Below are positions 49,501 to 61,300 of a stretch of DNA of 64,000 nt, piece after piece (position 1 is the stretch's first letter; each line of letters begins with the position of its first letter). The translations under genes and the position numbers were made by a program. The notes under the pieces were generated by a model. The model was not told the DNA's origin. It saw nothing but the letters and a program-made list of their open reading frames with translations, and searched no databases. This DNA comes from Gracilariopsis chorda (lineage: Eukaryota > Rhodophyta > Florideophyceae > Gracilariales > Gracilariaceae): contig NBIV01000108.1 of assembly GCA_003194525.1 (NCBI GenBank), positions 62,001 through 126,000 on the forward strand, read 5' to 3'.

Positions 49501-52500
49501 ATTTCCGTCAACGTCGGTAGTATGCTGGGATCGGGGGAAGGCGTGCTTCTCGGTGGGAGATCTGTGGTGTCCATATCAGGGCGTGAATTGCTATCATCAT
49601 TTCCATTCGGCTCAGGTGCGTCAGTGGTTTCTCCCTTGCAAACATCTTTGGCTACGTGAGAGGCGGTATGAACTAAAGCAACAAAGTCAGCAGAAGCGGA
49701 ATCATCTTGGCGAAGTACCGATAAGAGATTTGGCACATTCTTCGTAACCGGGTGTACCATGCGCAATGCAGCTGCTAGAGCCGTGCGCTGAATTTCCTCT
49801 TTGGTCCACTCGACTGAGGAGCTCAGAGGTTCGGTAACGGTTCCTTCTGTACCGAGAAGTCCTGGACATGATCCTAACGACAAAAGAAAACCACAAAGTG
49901 AGTTCCAAACATCTGAAGCAACCTTCCGAACCGAAATACGTCTGTGAGCTTGTAAGCTTGCTTCACCCAGCTCCTTGACTTGATAGCGAAGCGTTTTCAG
50001 AGCGTTATTGTCGCGCAGAAGAGCACAAAGGACTTCGTCCGTGGTCTTTGACGACACTTCAGGACCAGTGTCCGAATCTGTTACGGCTATCATAGCTATT
50101 CCCTTCGCTTGATTGGTGACTGAGTCACAAGAAATGTCCATGTCAGACTTCTCGGTTTCAGGTATTGCTGTAATGTCGTCTTCAAGGGATCCCGGTCGTT
50201 CAGCTGGTTCTTTGGGAGGCAGCGCTTCTGATAGCGCGAGAAGGTATGAAGCAGTGGCCAGTGGATCGTCCCCTTGTTTTCGATAAATCCTTTCACGTAT
50301 ACAAGACTCACTTGAGAGCTGAGGCTGCATATTCTGCTCCTTCTCTGCTCCTCTCGAAACAACTTTGGCGATTTCCATTGGACGAGTTGCTGCGAGTAGA
50401 ACCGCAAAGCCGCCTGCCTCAAAAAAGGATTTCAACACCATGGACTGAGTTCCTCTGCGATGTTCATCGAAAATAGTACCTTTAATCTCAATGAGGACAC
50501 CGCGGATATAATCCCATGCAGCAATCACGTTGTTATCACCCATGGTGCCAACATTAATGTCCCAGAGAGATTCAGCTGCTTTAAGATGTAATACAAAAAT
50601 TCGACCAATGGTGGCAGCAACGGAACTTGCACACGCAGCATACAGACTGGGGTTCCTCGCTGATCGACGGGACGTGAACGTGAGCCCTTTTGACAGAGTC
50701 GAGTACAGATTCTGAACAGCCACCGCAAATGTGACTAAATCCCATGCCAAACCCTTCACTTTTTGTCTCGGAAAGGCCTTCGTCTGAGGAGGAACCGAAA
50801 ACTTCCTACAGGCATCCTCAAACTCTTTGCTCTTAGATATAGGTGTACCTAGGAGTTTGTCCACATTTCCTAAATACCGAACACAATTAGATGCTTGCAA
50901 GGGTTTCGACGTTGTGTTCGCCACGGCGGTGACGGTTGAGCACGCTAGATCCCCATCTGGAGCGCTCAGAACTAAACCAGTGTAAACCGTAGCCAAATGA
51001 TATCTTGCTGCTCTTTCTGCGCATGATATCGCTGCGGCAATCTCGCGGCCCCCACAGTCCTCCCAAGACAGGAGTGATGACCCAAGGGCCCCACGCAGAA
51101 GTCCTGAAAGTAAGACTGTATCAACGCGAAGAATTTTGATATGACTTTTAAGCTCTTCACGAAGCTGCTCTCGATTTCTCTGTTCGCTCTGGGGATTCAC
51201 CTTAGCAAATCGGCCGCTCATTTGGTTAACCAAAATCTGCTCTTCCTCAGGGAGCCATGCATCTCCAAGCTCCTTAGCGACTCTCAAAACACTGGCAGCA
51301 TCGTTTAGAATAGCTGAGAATAAAACTTTCAGCACAGATGCTGGGTGGCGGGCGCTTGCTGTACGAAGGGAGTTGACCAGAGAGTTCATTAGCATATTCG
51401 GGGTTGGATAATGACGATAGAAATTAAGCCCATCTCGAACAGCGGCTTCTGAACAGGCATATGCAGCTGCCTTGCGCATGCAAATTATATCTCGAACCCC
51501 GCTTCCCTTGACAAGTCCCTCCTGATGCTCAGGGCTGTTTTGGGATACTGCTGCGAGTCTGCACGCGTTGTTAGCAATCGCTAGCTTCGTTTTGTCCAGC
51601 AAGATCTGCTGCCAAGTAGACTTGGCACCATCTCCGAATGCTCCAGTGCTCTTATTTGCATGCTTCGAATCAGACGCGATCTGGGGACTCTTAACGCTCT
51701 CTAAGCTTCCGGCGAGTGGCTTGTCTGGCCCACGCGCTTCAACAAAAGCCGCCGAGATTCGTATATATTCTTCAAGTGCTTCCATTCCATCTTTTCGCAA
51801 AGACTCCACATGTCGTACAAGTTCATCGATACCGTTCCCTATTTGATTTGGTATTTCCCCATGAAGAGCCCGTGTATAAAACGGGGTCGCGAGACGAAGC
51901 AGATAGTTCTTGAGAGGTCTTGTGGGAACAATTATGTCCCTTGCGCTCGGAGCCAAACATAAAGCTGCCAAAAGGCTTGGTATACATTTGATGGCTTCAC
52001 CGCATGGAGGAAGACCAACAGCAATAGACCGCAAAACCGTAGATGCTATGCCAGCGTTGACTAATTCAACTGTTGCTGTAGGTTCTGCGTGCGCAATGCT
52101 AGCAGTAACCGATGCAGCAGATTGAAATAGGCTGCCGCCATGATAGAAAGGCTGTCCCAATATCTTTCGAAGACTTCTTGGCAGTTTGGAGTTTGCTACC
52201 AGTTGCCGTACTTCGTTGCCACCAGACCCCAAAGCAGGAATAAGAAGTTGATGTAATGAACGGAGTAATGACCATTCAGAATGAGTAAGTTGGCCTCTTG
52301 AAGTTGCACTTGAACTTGGAGGGGCGTGCTCATGCGCCTCTTCAGGAGTCATTTGCCTTTGTCCGAGACGTTCGTAAAACGCACGTGATTCTCCTCTGTT
52401 TTCGAGGGCACCAACTTCAACTTTCTCATCCTCTTGCGTATAGTCAACATCCGTCATGTCCGAGTCCTCTACTCCGACTTCTATTGCGATACGGTCAGCA

Positions 52501-54554
52501 ATGAGAGAAAGGCCGTTCTGCTCCCTGAACACCTGAGTACCGGAGCTGTGAGATGAGCCCTCTATTATAGCTTGCATCGCTCGAATAGCTCGCGTTACTA
52601 CTCTTGAATGATTGGCGTTGCGGTCACTGATTAGCGGGATCAAAGTTGTAAGTACGCCAGACGTGGTAAACAAGGCTGTGTTGGGAGAGCTTGTTGGTAC
52701 CGCGACGGAATGAACCAATGCGAGCAGAGATTCTACCACCTGTAACTGATCAGCTGGAGACTTCATGTTTGTGCATTCTGACAACACAGAAAACGATTCT
52801 GTTCCAGGTGTTGCTGATGAAACCCCAAATGACTCTTCGTTAGCCTCGTTAAAATGGTCCTTCCTGCTTCCAGTAGTAGGTGATAGAGTCCCATAATCTG
52901 AGTTATCCAAGATATTTCGAATCTCGCTACGAAGCAATGTAGTTAATGCACCGTGATGAATCCCAAGTCCGGTTGCCCCAAGTACGCTAGCCAGCCGATG
53001 GCGATCGGCCGCAAAAGCAATTAGGAAACGAATGCAAATGCTCCGCAGACACAGAGGGACGTCGTCAAGGCCATCTCTCTTCTCTGCTCTGGCGACTGCC
53101 ACGACATCTTGCAAGAGCTCGGTCTCCTTGGCTAGATCATGTGTCGCTTGTTGCATCGGTTGCAAAAGGAAGAGAATAGTTAATGCGTACATTCTGAGAA
53201 TGCAGGCTTCTATTCTCCCTGCTCGACCTTCACAAAAAGCTCGCGCTCTACGACACGCATAGAGAAGGGAGAATAGCTTAACCTTCGGAATCCCATGCTG
53301 GCTCGCAAAGTCTGTTAAAAACCATCTTTCATCTCCAGTAACAGCCTGTATATCCTCGATTATTATTGATGTCATGGCGCCAGCTGTAGTGACAGTTGGC
53401 TGTGTATACTGAGTTGAATTATCCGAAGGCTTAGACGGAGGTAGCGGCAACGGAGTTGAAGAAGCGGGTCGATTGCTTGAGACACCGTTGGACGATTTTC
53501 TTCTAAATGATTCCTGAACGGCAAACGTCCAATCTCTTCGAGCTTTGTCAACAACGTAAATGTCAGAAGTTGAACCAGATGCGGACTTGGCGTACTTAAA
53601 ATGAACTTGCTTTCCATCAGAAGGTAAGGACATCTCCGTGTTTACGCTGCAACACTCCACAAAACCCATTCCCCGTTCTCTACCCCCCCAACCAGTCGAT
53701 ATATCCATAAGGCGTTGAATAAGTTCAGATGTGACCCCAGGATGAGAAGCTCTATATTTCGTCGACTTCTGGTATAGCAAGTGGAGCACTTCAAGCGCAA
53801 GCAAAACAATCGCGGGATGTCCATCAGCTAGCAAAGCTGTCAGGTGTTCAACCGAGTTGTATACATGTCTCGAATCATGGGAAGCATTCCGGATAAACTC
53901 GCGGGTTTGGCGAAGGATCAGACGCACGCATTTTGCAGAAGGCACGAAGGCTTTTGCTGCAATCTCCAGGTCCGCTAATCCAGAGCTCTCAGAATCTGAC
54001 TGCGATACAGTTGGGGCAGATGAAGCCAGTGAATGCGGTGCCATAGCAGAAGGGCCCATCTGGTTTCTCGGCGTCTCTGGCGTTGTGGAGGATGGCAATG
54101 GGGATATCTGATTCGAAGAATGTCTTTGGTTCTTCGTGCTTTCATTCGGAGCTGCAGTTGATGTTTTCCCGAATATGTCATATTCTGATATGTAGCGTTC
54201 AAGAAGCCGATCAAAGCAGTCAAGAACTTTGAACCAGTTAGATAGATTCCGCTCTTCGGCACGCTCGAAGTGGTATGGCGCGTCAAATGTCTCTAAGACG
54301 CTAATCAGCGCTTCGTTACTGGAAGCGTTTACGATCTTCGAGATAGGACTTTTCAAGAAATTAACCTGTGTCGGCGAGAGAAGATGTTAATTATGTTGAA
54401 CAGGAGCGGAGTCGCAGATCATTGAAAAGATGTTAAGAGACGTCAGAAAACAGAAGGATTACCAAAGTAGCATGGTAAACAGCAATAGCACCAGATGCGT
54501 GAACGAGAAAGAACTTACTGCTGCCATAGCCCGTTTTAGCTTGACAAGCACCAT
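46548..54554 (-). CDS. HUWE1/UPL1/Tom1-like giant protein lacking the HECT domain
   Basis: Exon 1 is 54519-54554 (MVLVKLKRAMAA) and exon 2 is 46548-54365. The 153-nt intron is GTAAGT...CACAG, phase 0. The protein has 2617 residues. The N-terminal half is a helical armadillo-like repeat region of the DUF908/DUF913 type (AAVNFLKSPISKIVNASSNE start; LLALEVLHLLYQKS; repeated leucine-rich helices). A UBA domain sits near 1625-1665 (ILPTLTEMGFSERMARIAIR), followed by an Asp/Glu-rich stretch (DDERNWERDDQGSGDEHDQE). The C-terminal helical part matches the region before HECT in plant UPL1/2 (LRVLRAILKTDLANDLARSL). The protein then stops after HIAMTGDSGNDEISFSSSSH. No DUF4414 or HECT follows, and the next gene is only 620 bp away. 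With HECT it would be a ubiquitin ligase; as written it has only scaffold and ubiquitin-binding parts. Confidence 0.85.
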
Positions 54555-55511
54555 GGTTGGTGCTTTTCTTTGCAGATTCGAAAACGAAAACCGTGCTTAA
54601 ACGAGTCACCTGTTGCAAGACCGTCTAAAGTTTGGGACCTTGATTGTGATGGAGTTGAGGCGAGTGATCAGAAGTGAGAAAAATACGGTGCTTTCACTTC
54701 GCAAATAGATTGCTTTTGCACTCATATGAAAAACAAACTGAGAGCGTTCTGGCTCATGAACGGAAAACGTGTTGCGCGGAATATCGAAGCGAGTTTACGC
54801 CGCAAGGAGTGCCAGATGGAAGCGCCTGAACACACATGTACGCATGGAGACCTCGGCATGACGGCCGGAGAGGCTTAAATGAGGGAACTCTAGCTTGAAA
54901 TCAAGGCAGAAAATTGTGAAAAACCCGTAAATCAGAATCTGTTGACAAGACGGATACAAGGGTACAGGCAGGTATCGTGTTGGAACGCAGAGCGCGGACA
55001 ACGGGAAACGCGAAAATCCGTGCCGGAATCAACTGTATATTCCTACCCCTATACCTCACATGCGCAAGTATGATGCACAGGAGTAGGCGCTTAAAGACCC
55101 AGCTGAGCATGATCATCACCGAAGGTGAAGGATATTCCGCGCACTTAAGCCTTCAATGAGATACCATTATGGAGCACAGCGAAGCAAGTCTGCTTACCAG
55201 TGCTATACGGATAACCTTTCGTAACATTTCAGCCAAGGCCTGCAAGCACTGAAGATATCTGATGTCCCTGTCCGATTTGGACATGAATGTTTATATCTCG
55301 CTCTGTCGCACCCTGTACAGGATTTGAGAAACGGATATCCGTGGTACCGTCTGCAGACTTGGCGTATCTCGGCGCCTGTGTCAAGCACCGAATGCCAACT
55401 GCCTTTGGTCCTTAGAATCTTCGCCAAAGCCTCAGAATCAAAAACTTGCTTTCCTTTGAGCTAAAAAGAAGCTTCTTCTACGCAAAGAGCCCTCTAGATT
55501 CCGTATGCTTA
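54555..55511. other. Upstream region of the HUWE1-like gene
   Basis: About 960 bp between the HUWE1-like start and the ceramidase-like stop (both minus-strand genes). Small ORFs (54795-55001 -, 54901-55119 -, 54977-55159 +) overlap each other and lack support. No TATA box or repeat was found. Confidence 0.4.
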
Positions 55512-57017
55512 TCAGAGGCTCAGGTCTGTCAAAATAGAATACGCACTGTCCACAATGCGACGCTCTGTATCCACTGCCCATGCGGATGGTAGGCCATAGT
55601 ACCACGCAGCTCGTTCGCCGCCCTCTCGACCACCGTCCTTTATCACCTCGGCAGTCCCGACGTACCCCATCACATCCTGAGAGTACCCGACAACCCAAGA
55701 AGCGCCTGCTTTCCTGAGCAAACTAATGTAGCCTACAGTAGGTTCTCCACCCATGAACACAATTCTCATGTCCCCAAGCCGCCATACTCCGAGTGGAAAA
55801 GGATACAATGAGTCTGTCTTGCCATCCTCTCCGATTCCTATAGCATGCAGTTGATCAGCCGCACGTCGTTCTATCAGGTTTCTTGATCTCGCCCTGATCG
55901 ATAGTTCACGCCCGCTGTACCGCCTTGCAAATCGCACGTCAACGTGCATATCACCAGCGGCTGCATCGGGTTCCAATCTGCGGCCACGTTCTTTAACAGT
56001 TTTCAGGATTCCATCAACCAGCTTCGATCCGTGGCGCTTCATGAGACTAACTGTTCCTCTTGGATAAATGTTCTGGTCTCCCCCACATCCAGCCAAAAAG
56101 AACCAGACCCCTCCAATCTTACGCTCTAGTTGTTTAGCCGCGAAACCAGGGTAATCCCCAGAATATCTGTACCCAGAAGTAAGTATGGTGGCGTGTGCAG
56201 CCACTCCGAACATGCCTCCCATAATCTTCTTCCCTTTCTTAAACCAGAGCACGGGAACCCTGTCTTCTGTAGTTCCTCTAAATCCGTCGAACTCACGTTC
56301 TGCCACTTGACGCCTATTCGTCGCCAGTGGTATCAAAACTTCAGCATGATATATATCAACAGTATTATACGGTTTTCCTATGCATTCTCTTATTGCTTTC
56401 AGTACAGCCGATATGAGTGACTCAGTGTACCGGATTATCTTTTGATGTTCGACCTCGTCATCTGGCACAAGAAGTATTAAGTTTCTTCCAACAACTGGTC
56501 CGGAGTGGGTATGCGTAGCACAAATACGAAGTCGGTCTCTTGAAATGCCGAATTCTCTTTCAACTTCTTGGTGCACAGTCTTGGAAAAATGTCGATCGAA
56601 GCCAATCACATCCAGAGACACGAGTACAAGGGGAAGGGATATCCTATGGCCAGTCTTATTACGAATAGCTATGGCCCTAGCGTACAACGGAAATTCTGGA
56701 TCCAACGGCTGCGTGGATGCAGCAGTGCGATTGCGGGATGCGAAACCGGAGAGCCACACGAGTTCGGTAGGGGTGATATCCAATTGAGAAGTAGTGATTT
56801 CCCAAGTGCTTTTTGCGTTCATCTTCCCCTCTTTATAACCTTTGAGATATAGACTACAAAGAAGTACTGAAGAAACCGACAAAAACAGAAGTGCATACCT
56901 CTTAGAACTTAAAAAACGTTTCAACAAGTATCGGTAATGGATCCAGTGCAAATAAGAGTCGAGAGTGCTTCTTTGTAGCCTTCTTCGATGCATGCGCCTC
57001 GTTATATGAGGCTTCAT
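55512..57017 (-). CDS. Neutral ceramidase-like hydrolase, membrane-anchored
   Basis: The protein has 501 residues from the ATG at 57017. A basic cytosolic N terminus precedes one membrane segment (about 41-57, YALLFLSVSSVLLCSLYL), giving type II topology. The rest matches the N-terminal catalytic domain of neutral/alkaline ceramidases and their bacterial relatives. The zinc-binding ATHTHSGP is at 167-174, and AAHATILTSGYRYSGDYPGF carries the second His and the SGD(x)(x)G segment. FLAGCGGDQNIYPRG matches the conserved GDxxP region. The C-terminal Ig-like domain of classical ceramidases is missing, since these are usually 700 residues or more. This is the short architecture seen in many bacterial members. 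The substrate may be an N-acyl amide other than ceramide. Confidence 0.82.
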   Translation of the reverse strand: MKPHITRRMHRRRLQRSTLDSYLHWIHYRYLLKRFLSSKRYALLFLSVSSVLLCSLYLKGYKEGKMNAKSTWEITTSQLDITPTELVWLSGFASRNRTAASTQPLDPEFPLYARAIAIRNKTGHRISLPLVLVSLDVIGFDRHFSKTVHQEVEREFGISRDRLRICATHTHSGPVVGRNLILLVPDDEVEHQKIIRYTESLISAVLKAIRECIGKPYNTVDIYHAEVLIPLATNRRQVAEREFDGFRGTTEDRVPVLWFKKGKKIMGGMFGVAAHATILTSGYRYSGDYPGFAAKQLERKIGGVWFFLAGCGGDQNIYPRGTVSLMKRHGSKLVDGILKTVKERGRRLEPDAAAGDMHVDVRFARRYSGRELSIRARSRNLIERRAADQLHAIGIGEDGKTDSLYPFPLGVWRLGDMRIVFMGGEPTVGYISLLRKAGASWVVGYSQDVMGYVGTAEVIKDGGREGGERAAWYYGLPSAWAVDTERRIVDSAYSILTDLSL

Positions 57018-57860
57018 GTGGCAACGTAGTACTTTGAATTGGAGAGATTCTTTTCTTAGCTTTTATTCAGGACGTGAATGCTCAGAGCATCAAGGCCGTA
57101 ATGCCGTATGTCGACGCCGGAAGATAGTCTTACAGCAAAGCAAGATCCATGACCACCAGGAGTTCGTTTCTTGAGTCTGCTCCAGACAAGTTCAAATGAT
57201 AGCTGAACAACGGCACTGGCACCAAGACGCTGGACCGGAAATCAAACTTCGATAACGTCGGCGAGAATCTTCTCTCGCCCAGCGCTTATGCTGTCTGATC
57301 TATACAATTCAAATTATCTGTCCAAAGTTTAGTCCGGCAATCCTTGCTGCATAATAAAAAAGAATTGGTACTCCGTACGCCCAGTACAGAGGTAGAACGC
57401 TACCGTCGTAGACACCAAGATAAAAACGAAGGCTGGGCTGTTGTCCACGCCTAGCGAAGGTGGGAATGATTGTGGTTGTTCCAATACCCGTAATTGTCTC
57501 AATTACGAAGGACAGGTAGCGGTCTAATCCTTTAAGGTTCGTACATTGTACCAACGGTACTCGTACTAATGTATTATTCTACGTGCACCCTGATAAAAGA
57601 GGAAAAAGTTTAAAAAAAACCTTTAAGGGCATTCTGGGATTGAGATGGATTGACTGCATTTATCTACCCTTCGTACCCGTTGTACCACAGGTACCAAGGG
57701 TGGCCTTCTCTTTACCACACAAGCCATTTGACGGATCCAAGCGCAGGTCGATCCGATCGATGCTCTTTGGCCTTCCAGAAGTCAACATCATCTCGATTCC
57801 TGTCCGTATCCATTTCAATTTGCGGTTCCGTCGCGTACATCTTTGAAATCCAAACCCAGA
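57018..57860. other. Spacer with a palindrome and a possible membrane-protein fragment
   Basis: About 840 bp. The minus-strand frame at 57309-57554 has no ATG but reads like a membrane protein (SLRFYLGVYDGSVLPLYWAY, then GVPILFYYAARIAGLNF); it could be a terminal exon or a relic. An inverted repeat of the ACCCTT family lies at 57666-57701. The last 160 bp are the upstream region of the ATP synthase epsilon gene. Confidence 0.4.
57666..57701. repeat. Inverted repeat, ACCCTT/AAGGGT family, copy 4
   Basis: ACCCTTCGTAC (57666-57676) and GTACCAAGGGT (57691-57701) pair with a single C/C mismatch around a 14-nt loop. Confidence 0.65.
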
Positions 57861-58236
57861 ATGGTGCAGTATTGGCGTGCCGCAGGAATGACCTATCTGA
57901 AGTACTCTACCACTTGCGCAGAACTAGTCCGCCAGGCTTTGAAAGAGCCCATTCGTTCTCAAGTTCTGAACCGTGCCGGCTACGCGATGATCAAAGGAGA
58001 GTGGGAAAGTGGGAAGATCGTTCAAAGGAGTAAGTAACTCGATGATTCTTTCTCAATTCAGCAACTGGCAAAACAAGATCTGACCTTCAGTTCCTTCGAA
58101 TATACCGGTTATTCTTTGAACTGTGATTATCCTTCTTGCATTGTTGTGTGCGTGATTCTATTCCTTCTACCCTTCTACATCAATAGCGTTGATTGAACCT
58201 ACTGGTAGCAGCAGCGCTCCTGCTGTCGCAAAGTAG
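57861..58236 (+). CDS. ATP15: Mitochondrial F1-ATP synthase epsilon subunit (two exons)
   Basis: Exon 1 is 57861-58029 and exon 2 is 58187-58236. The intron is 157 nt (GTAAGT...AATAG, phase 1), and the product has 72 residues. The sequence MVQYWRAAGMTYLKYSTTCA, then ELVRQALKEP and a WESGKI motif is diagnostic for the small eukaryotic mitochondrial epsilon subunit (ATP15/ATP5F1E), which sits at the foot of the F1 central stalk. The family is 50-75 residues, so the length fits. Splicing replaces a premature stop (QRSK) by the tail TLIEPTGSSSAPAVAK. If the intron were retained, the protein would end eight bases after the splice site and still contain the conserved core. It converges with the IleRS gene. 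Confidence 0.85.
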
Positions 58237-58339
58237 AACAATCCCTTCCTCTCTAGGACACGCATGGGCGTACTCGACTCTGGCGGAGCGTTTTATTGAA
58301 ATTGAATTCCCGCTTGCTATACGTAAACCGTGCCCTTCA

Positions 58340-61300
58340 CTAGACAGCCTCAGAGCTCTCTACAGGTTCAGAAGCCATGCCCATGCTCACTACTGCGTCT
58401 GTGCAACGACTGCAAAGCAGTGGATGTTCATGGTGTACCCCAACTGTGTCATCATAGTGCCAGCATCTATCACATTTAGGAGCATCAGACTTATCCATCC
58501 CAACGATGAATCGCGGCATCTCACCTTCATAATCGTAATTGACATGCGCGCAATGTCTAGCGGACTCCGGCGTGGTTAACACTTGTACGTTCGAAACGAT
58601 AAATGCTCGTTGCAGACTGTCAATATCATTCGTACAGTCGGCCATTTTCTGCAACGCAGCCGCATCTCTAGCATCTCCAGCAAAAATTTTGATCGAAGCT
58701 TCCATGGATGCCCCTAGAGTTTTCGAATTCCGTGCTGTTTCTAGTACTTTGTTCACCGCATCCCTCGCTTCGAGAACGACTTTCCAATTGTCCATGATGT
58801 CAGGGTCTACATTAACCCACTCAGAACGCCGTTCAAACCACCCAGCTTCGTAGACTGACTTAGCTTCTGGAAACAGAGAGTTTGTAGATAACGGCTTGTA
58901 CGGCATATTCTGCCAAAGGTCTTCAGCGGTGTGAGATATAATCGGGGCCAGTGCACGAGTGTAGTTCTCCAAAAGTACGCCGAGCACCGTTTGACATGAT
59001 CTGCGTCTGAAGGAATCTGGAGCAGAAATATACAAGCGGTCTTTCGCAATGTCCAGATAGAAGTTTGATAGGTCAACCACGGCAAACCTCTGAAGTGCCT
59101 GATATACCTTGAAAAATGAGAATGAGTCGTAGGCTGAGTCAACCTCATCCAACAAAGATATCATACGTCCCAGGATGTACTTGTCTAAAGAAGGCAAGGA
59201 TTCGTAAGATAGTCCATGTTTCTTGGGATCGAAATCATGAATGTTTCCCAGCATGTATCGTAACGTGTTTCTCAGTTTCTTGTAAACGTCTGCGACTTGC
59301 CTTAAAATTGATGGACCAATCATCATATCAGCATTGTAATCAACTGATGCAACCCACAAGCGAAGAACATCACTGCCATACGGAGGTTCTTTCTTCTTGT
59401 TGTTTCCTCCACTAATGACTTTTAACGGATCAACAACATTTCCAACGCTCTTACTCATCTTCACACCCTTTTCATCTAGCACGAAACCATGTGTAAGGAC
59501 CTTCTTGTACGGGGCCTGCTCCCTCGTAGCAACAGATGTCAACATCGAGCTCTGAAACCATCCACGATGCTGGTCGGAACCTTCCAGGTACAAGTCAACA
59601 GGATACGATAGCTCGTCTCTTACTGCTGCTACAGCAGCCCATGATGAGCCAGAATCAAACCATACGTCCATGGTATCGCGACCTTTCCGGAGATTTCGAC
59701 CCCTGTGGCTTTCAGGTAATAAGTCCTCACTTTCTAGTTCCCACCATGCGTCAGTCCCACGTTCACGGATTACACCTATCACGTGATCCAAAATTTCTCG
59801 AGACATCAGGGCCTCACCGGTTGCATCGTCGTAGAACACAGGGATGGGGACACCCCATGACCTTTGTCTTGAGATGCACCAGTCCCCTCGACCCTCAACC
59901 ATGCCCTTAATGCGTTTTATCCCGGCAGCAGGGAACCATTGAACTTTCTCAATGGCTCTAAGAACATCCTCACGGAAGTCTGCGATCGAAATGAACCATT
60001 GCTCGGTAGCTCTGAAAATCGTTGGCTTTTTGGTTCTCCAATCGTATGGGTACTTATGGGAGTAAGACTCTTCCAAGAGCAATACCTTTGCATCATCCAA
60101 CGCGTCCAGAACTGCTTGATTGCCCTCGCCAAGAACCGGTAGGCCAGTGAAGCGTCCATCGGCAGCCTGATCTGTGAACCTACCTCCGTCATCTACTGGA
60201 GATACAACTTCGAGGCCCTCTCGAAGCCCTGTCTGGTAATCTTCCTGGCCATGACCAGGTGCGGTGTGTACAAGTCCCGTTCCGGTTTCAGTGGTAATAT
60301 AGTCCCCACCCTCGAGAACCCTACAATACTTCTTTGTCTCCAGCGGGTGCTGGTACTCGATCCCCAAAAGGTCTGTGCCCTTCACCACTGACAAAACTTT
60401 GACGCTATCCTTTGTTTCCAGTTTGGACGAAGTTGCCTCAATCAAATCCTCTGCAATTACAATAACTAGTTCCGGTAGTTTCGGGTGAAGTCCAGTTACG
60501 AGTGCATAATCCAGGTTTGCGTTGATGGCAATGGCTCGGTTGGCAGGTATTGTCCACGGCGTAGTGGTCCATATCGACAGTGCTAAGCCACCAGACGAAT
60601 TCATCGCATCAATTACGAAATGTGGTGCACTATGTGGGGCAGAAACAGTTTTAAAAACGCAGTAGCAACTACGTGAGGTGTGCCCTTCCGGATATTCAAG
60701 CTCCGCCTCTGCGAGGGCTGTGCGACTAGAGGGTGACCAATGCACAGGTTTCTTCCCACGGAAAACGTAGCCCTTTTCATACATTACTCCGAACACTTCC
60801 ATCTGAGCGGCTTCGTATTCTGGATTAAGTGTTAGGTATGGATTATCCCAATCACCCCAAACTCCAAATCGCTTCATGCCTGCAATATGGTCTTGGATTG
60901 TGTTAAGTGCAAACGAGCGAGCTTTCTTACGCAGCTCGACGGGAGTCAAGTTCTTTCTCTGGCTGCTTTTCATACTCTGCAGAACCTTGAGCTCGATTGG
61001 TAAACCATGTGTATCCCATCCAGGAATAAAAACTGCCTTTTTGCCGTTCATCAGTTGATGTTTGTTGATGAAATCCTTCAGTATCTTGTTGAGAGCGTGC
61101 CCGCAGTGCAATGGACCATTTGCAAACGGTGGTCCATCGTGCAAGACGAACGTTTCGCCGGGATTCCCTCGCGAAAGTCTTTCGTAAACTGTATTTTCGC
61201 TCCAAAAGTTTTGTATCACTGGTTCTTTCTTTGTCGCATTCGCTCTTTGTTCGAAGCCAGTCTTTGGAAGATTGACTGTCGCAGAGTACGGACTAGAATG

